Shown here: positions 62,256 through 64,000 of the stretch, piece by piece
Numbering within the stretch: position 1 is the stretch's first letter
Layout: every line of letters starts with the position of its first letter
Assembly: GCA_014859375.1 (NCBI GenBank)
Contig: JACUUH010000002.1
Location: forward strand, 1 to 64,000
DNA: 64,000 bases
DNA from: Gammaproteobacteria bacterium
GTDB taxonomy: Bacteria > Pseudomonadota > Gammaproteobacteria > Nitrosococcales > Methylophagaceae
Reading direction: 5' to 3'
Notes under the pieces: generated by a model
The model's database searches: none
What the model saw: the letters and a program-made list of their open reading frames with translations, nothing else
What the model was told of the DNA's origin: nothing
Program-made: the position numbers and the translations under genes

Positions 62256-62987
62256 ATGAGCGAGCAAGTTACTCATTATCAAGTATGGGATAAAACAGTA
62301 CGACTTTTTCACTGGGTCAACGTCATTTGTGTGCTGTGCCTAATCGCCATTGGGGTTGCGATTTTGAATACCAAAGCCCTTGGGGTAACGAATGATGGTA
62401 AAATTCTGCTCAAAACACTGCATATCTATTTTGGCTATGTCTTTGCCATCAATTTACTATGGCGAATTATCTGGGGCTTTATCGGCAGTCGCTTTGCCCG
62501 CTGGAAAATGGCCTTACCATTTGGAGCTGACTATAAAGCCCAACTAAAAGCTTATATCGACGGTGCTAGAAACAATAAACCCGTTGAGTTCTTAGGTCAT
62601 AACCCCATTGGCCGATTAATGGTCGGTTTACTGTTTTTATTGATGTCTTTACAGGCAATTACCGGCTTAGTGTTAGCGGGTACTGATATGTATATGGCAC
62701 CGTTTGGCAACACGTTTAAACACATGGTTGCTATTGATGCTGCCAGTGTTGATTTAGTTAAGCCCTATTCAAAAGAAGGCATTGATCAAGCGGCCTACAC
62801 AGAAATGCGTGATCTCAGAAAACCGTTTGTTACGGTTCATTACTATGTGTTTTATAGCCTGTTAGCGGCGATAATTTTGCATCTTGTTGGGGTATTGGTG
62901 GCAGAGCTACGGGAACGCAATGGGCTTGTTTCAGCGATGATTACGGGTAAGAAGGTGTTTGCTGAAAAGCCGTTTGATGCAGAGTAA
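62256..62987 (+). CDS. Di-haem cytochrome b membrane protein
   Basis: 243 residues with four or five membrane helices of the cytochrome b561/hydrogenase cytochrome b type. Candidate haem ligands are in LFHWVN, KTLHIYFGY, TVHYYVF and ILHLVG. It would pass electrons between the quinone pool and a periplasmic partner. No cytochrome c gene adjoins it in this window. GGAG precedes the ATG. Confidence 0.87.
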   Translation: MSEQVTHYQVWDKTVRLFHWVNVICVLCLIAIGVAILNTKALGVTNDGKILLKTLHIYFGYVFAINLLWRIIWGFIGSRFARWKMALPFGADYKAQLKAYIDGARNNKPVEFLGHNPIGRLMVGLLFLLMSLQAITGLVLAGTDMYMAPFGNTFKHMVAIDAASVDLVKPYSKEGIDQAAYTEMRDLRKPFVTVHYYVFYSLLAAIILHLVGVLVAELRERNGLVSAMITGKKVFAEKPFDAE

Positions 62988-63315
62988 GTTATATTAGCTG
63001 CCGCTGGGCGTTCATTTCTTTTGCGTTGCCAAAAGAAACGAACCAAAGAAAAGGCAACCCAATATCGCCTTATTTCCAAATTCTAACCTATTTGTTGGGC
63101 GTAGACGAAAACTCGCTACGCTCAGACACTCGTCCACTTATTCCCATCAAATAGCTCAGAGTTTGGCAGCGATAACATGGGGATTAGGTGCAAGTCTAAC
63201 AGTAAGAAAAATCCCCTGAGCGCCCTTGATGTGAAGCCGAGCATCGGAAATATGACTGGATTAGCACTTCGGGTGTTTGAGCGATAGCGACAAATTTGAG
63301 ATTTTTGTTATAAGT
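62988..63315. repeat. Gene-free gap with a hairpin repeat
   Basis: A 328-base gap. TTTCTTTTG (63015-63023) and CAAAAGAAA (63030-63038) form a perfect 9-bp stem around CGTTGC; the string around it (GCGTTGCCAAAAGAAACGAA) is of a kind I remember as recurring between genes in several proteobacteria. Further right, the CTCGCTACGCTCAGACACTC segment also looks repeat-like. No coding frame is convincing. Confidence 0.5.
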
Positions 63316-63699
63316 TCATTTAAACCAGAGTACATAACTAAAACCACATAAAGCAGCCAACATTATTAAGCTGAAAATAAAGAGTAATAAAGTTAGAACA
63401 GCTAGCTCGGGAGCTACTTCTAACCCAAGTTTATCTCTTAATTTAAAAACATCTTTTCTTGTGACCGTTGACCAGTAAGCACCCATAGCAAAGAAAACTA
63501 AAAATCCTAAACTCATAAGCCAAGGGAGATAAAGAGCTAGCTTAGCGTCTGCATCATTTCCATTGGCGAAATAAAACGAAAGCATTGCACCTGCAACAAC
63601 AAAGTAAACGCCTATAAGCTTGACGAGTATTTCTAGATAAAACTTATACATAACTATATGTTGTTCGTACTGTTTCCACAAAAGTTCAGTTTGATTCAT
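63316..63699 (-). CDS. Small three-helix membrane protein, unknown
   Basis: 127 residues with three predicted membrane helices (about 23-45, 56-75, 98-124) and a short charged loop (TRKDVFKLRDKLG). No family recognised. The ribosome-binding site is weak. It sits between a repeat-rich gap and radC, a typical place for recently acquired or lineage-specific genes. Confidence 0.6.
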   Translation of the reverse strand: MNQTELLWKQYEQHIVMYKFYLEILVKLIGVYFVVAGAMLSFYFANGNDADAKLALYLPWLMSLGFLVFFAMGAYWSTVTRKDVFKLRDKLGLEVAPELAVLTLLLFIFSLIMLAALCGFSYVLWFK

Positions 63700-63840
63700 A
63701 GCTTTAGCAACTTATAACTTGTTGTTAACGGAAATAACAATTTCCAGAAATTCTTACTACATAGACGACAATAATTGCCTTGTATCCTTGAAACGAGTGA
63801 AGCAGGAATTTTTCTCGCATCTGACTTTAACATACTCATT

Positions 63841-64000
63841 CTATAGCCTCCCTATCTCTGCAAACGAAACCGTTTCCCCATCCCCAACCACTATATGATC
63901 CAACACCCGAATATCAACCGTATTCAAAGCTGATTTAAGTCGTTCGGTGATCGCAAAATCAGCTTGACTCGGTTCAGCAACACCAGAAGGGTGGTTGTGA
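63841..64000 (-). CDS. radC: RadC-family JAMM protein, 3' end only
   Basis: The window cuts the gene; only the last 52 codons are here. The frame begins at HNHPSG, the JAMM metal-binding motif, continues with [12 protein letters not shown] and [14 protein letters not shown], and ends SFAEIGRL with TAG at 63841-63843. RadC is now thought of as a JAMM-fold protein of unclear biochemical role. The gene continues to the right of the window. Confidence 0.93.
   Translation of the reverse strand, partial: HNHPSGVAEPSQADFAITERLKSALNTVDIRVLDHIVVGDGETVSFAEIGRL

Noticed and set aside
1-64000. CRISPR arrays, tRNA or rRNA genes, transposases, prophage
   Set aside because: No regularly spaced repeats, cloverleaf patterns, rRNA segments or phage/transposase proteins were recognised on either strand.

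Overview
The window looks like chromosomal DNA of an AT-rich gammaproteobacterium. The evidence is the order dnaN-dnaA / rpmH-rnpA-yidD-yidC-mnmE, the argH / hemCDXY pair, the argC-DUF6776-bactofilin-erpA block, the aroQ-accB-accC-prmA-dusB-fis-purH run and a phoBR-pstSCAB-phoU cluster. These arrangements are shared with Pseudomonas-like and other marine Gammaproteobacteria. A Thiotrichales/Methylophaga-like host is my guess, not something the sequence proves. I saw no tRNA, rRNA, CRISPR array, transposase or prophage.

Layout. Positions 66-10528 are accessory: an intact TonB-dependent receptor; a divergent predicted peptide-ligase/acetyltransferase-peptidase/carboxypeptidase cluster (RLAN-ATP-grasp, DUF2817, GNAT-C39); then a decayed iron-uptake pair (TonB receptor with a one-base frameshift, PepSY protein with an in-frame TGA) and a small cytochrome-b-like membrane protein. 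Positions 10560-24244 are core: argH, haem synthesis, a Kef-type antiporter, dnaN/dnaA and the rpmH-mnmE run. Positions 24252-37614, all on the minus strand, hold Fe-S and envelope genes, argC, a class I adenylate cyclase homologue with a ruined active site, purine, tRNA, fatty-acid and shikimate genes, and dsbD. Positions 37709-50560 form a phosphate region: pit, recQ, phoB, phoR, pstS, pstC, pstA, pstB, phoU, with three Pho boxes in the 7-4-7 pattern, the one before pstS having four heptads at 11-bp period. Positions 50567-64000 hold a large GGDEF-EAL sensor, a porin-like protein, ppx, a TonB receptor facing a TauE/SafE-family exporter, a sigma54-activator-like AAA+ protein without GAFTGA, thyA, a cytochrome b, a repeat-rich gap and the 3' end of radC.

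How genes work together. PhoR/PhoB probably control pit, themselves and pstSCAB-phoU; ppx nearby may release stored polyphosphate. HemC and HemD make uroporphyrinogen III, with HemX/HemY as membrane partners. AccB/AccC supply malonyl-CoA. YidC, YidD, RnpA, L34 and MnmE belong to the usual ribosome/membrane-insertion neighbourhood.

The best leads are the RLAN/GNAT-C39/DUF2817 cluster (predicted from genomics to make or process a peptide, to my knowledge without biochemistry), the cyclase homologue without its catalytic signature, the GAFTGA-less regulator, and two independent lesions in one iron-uptake operon.
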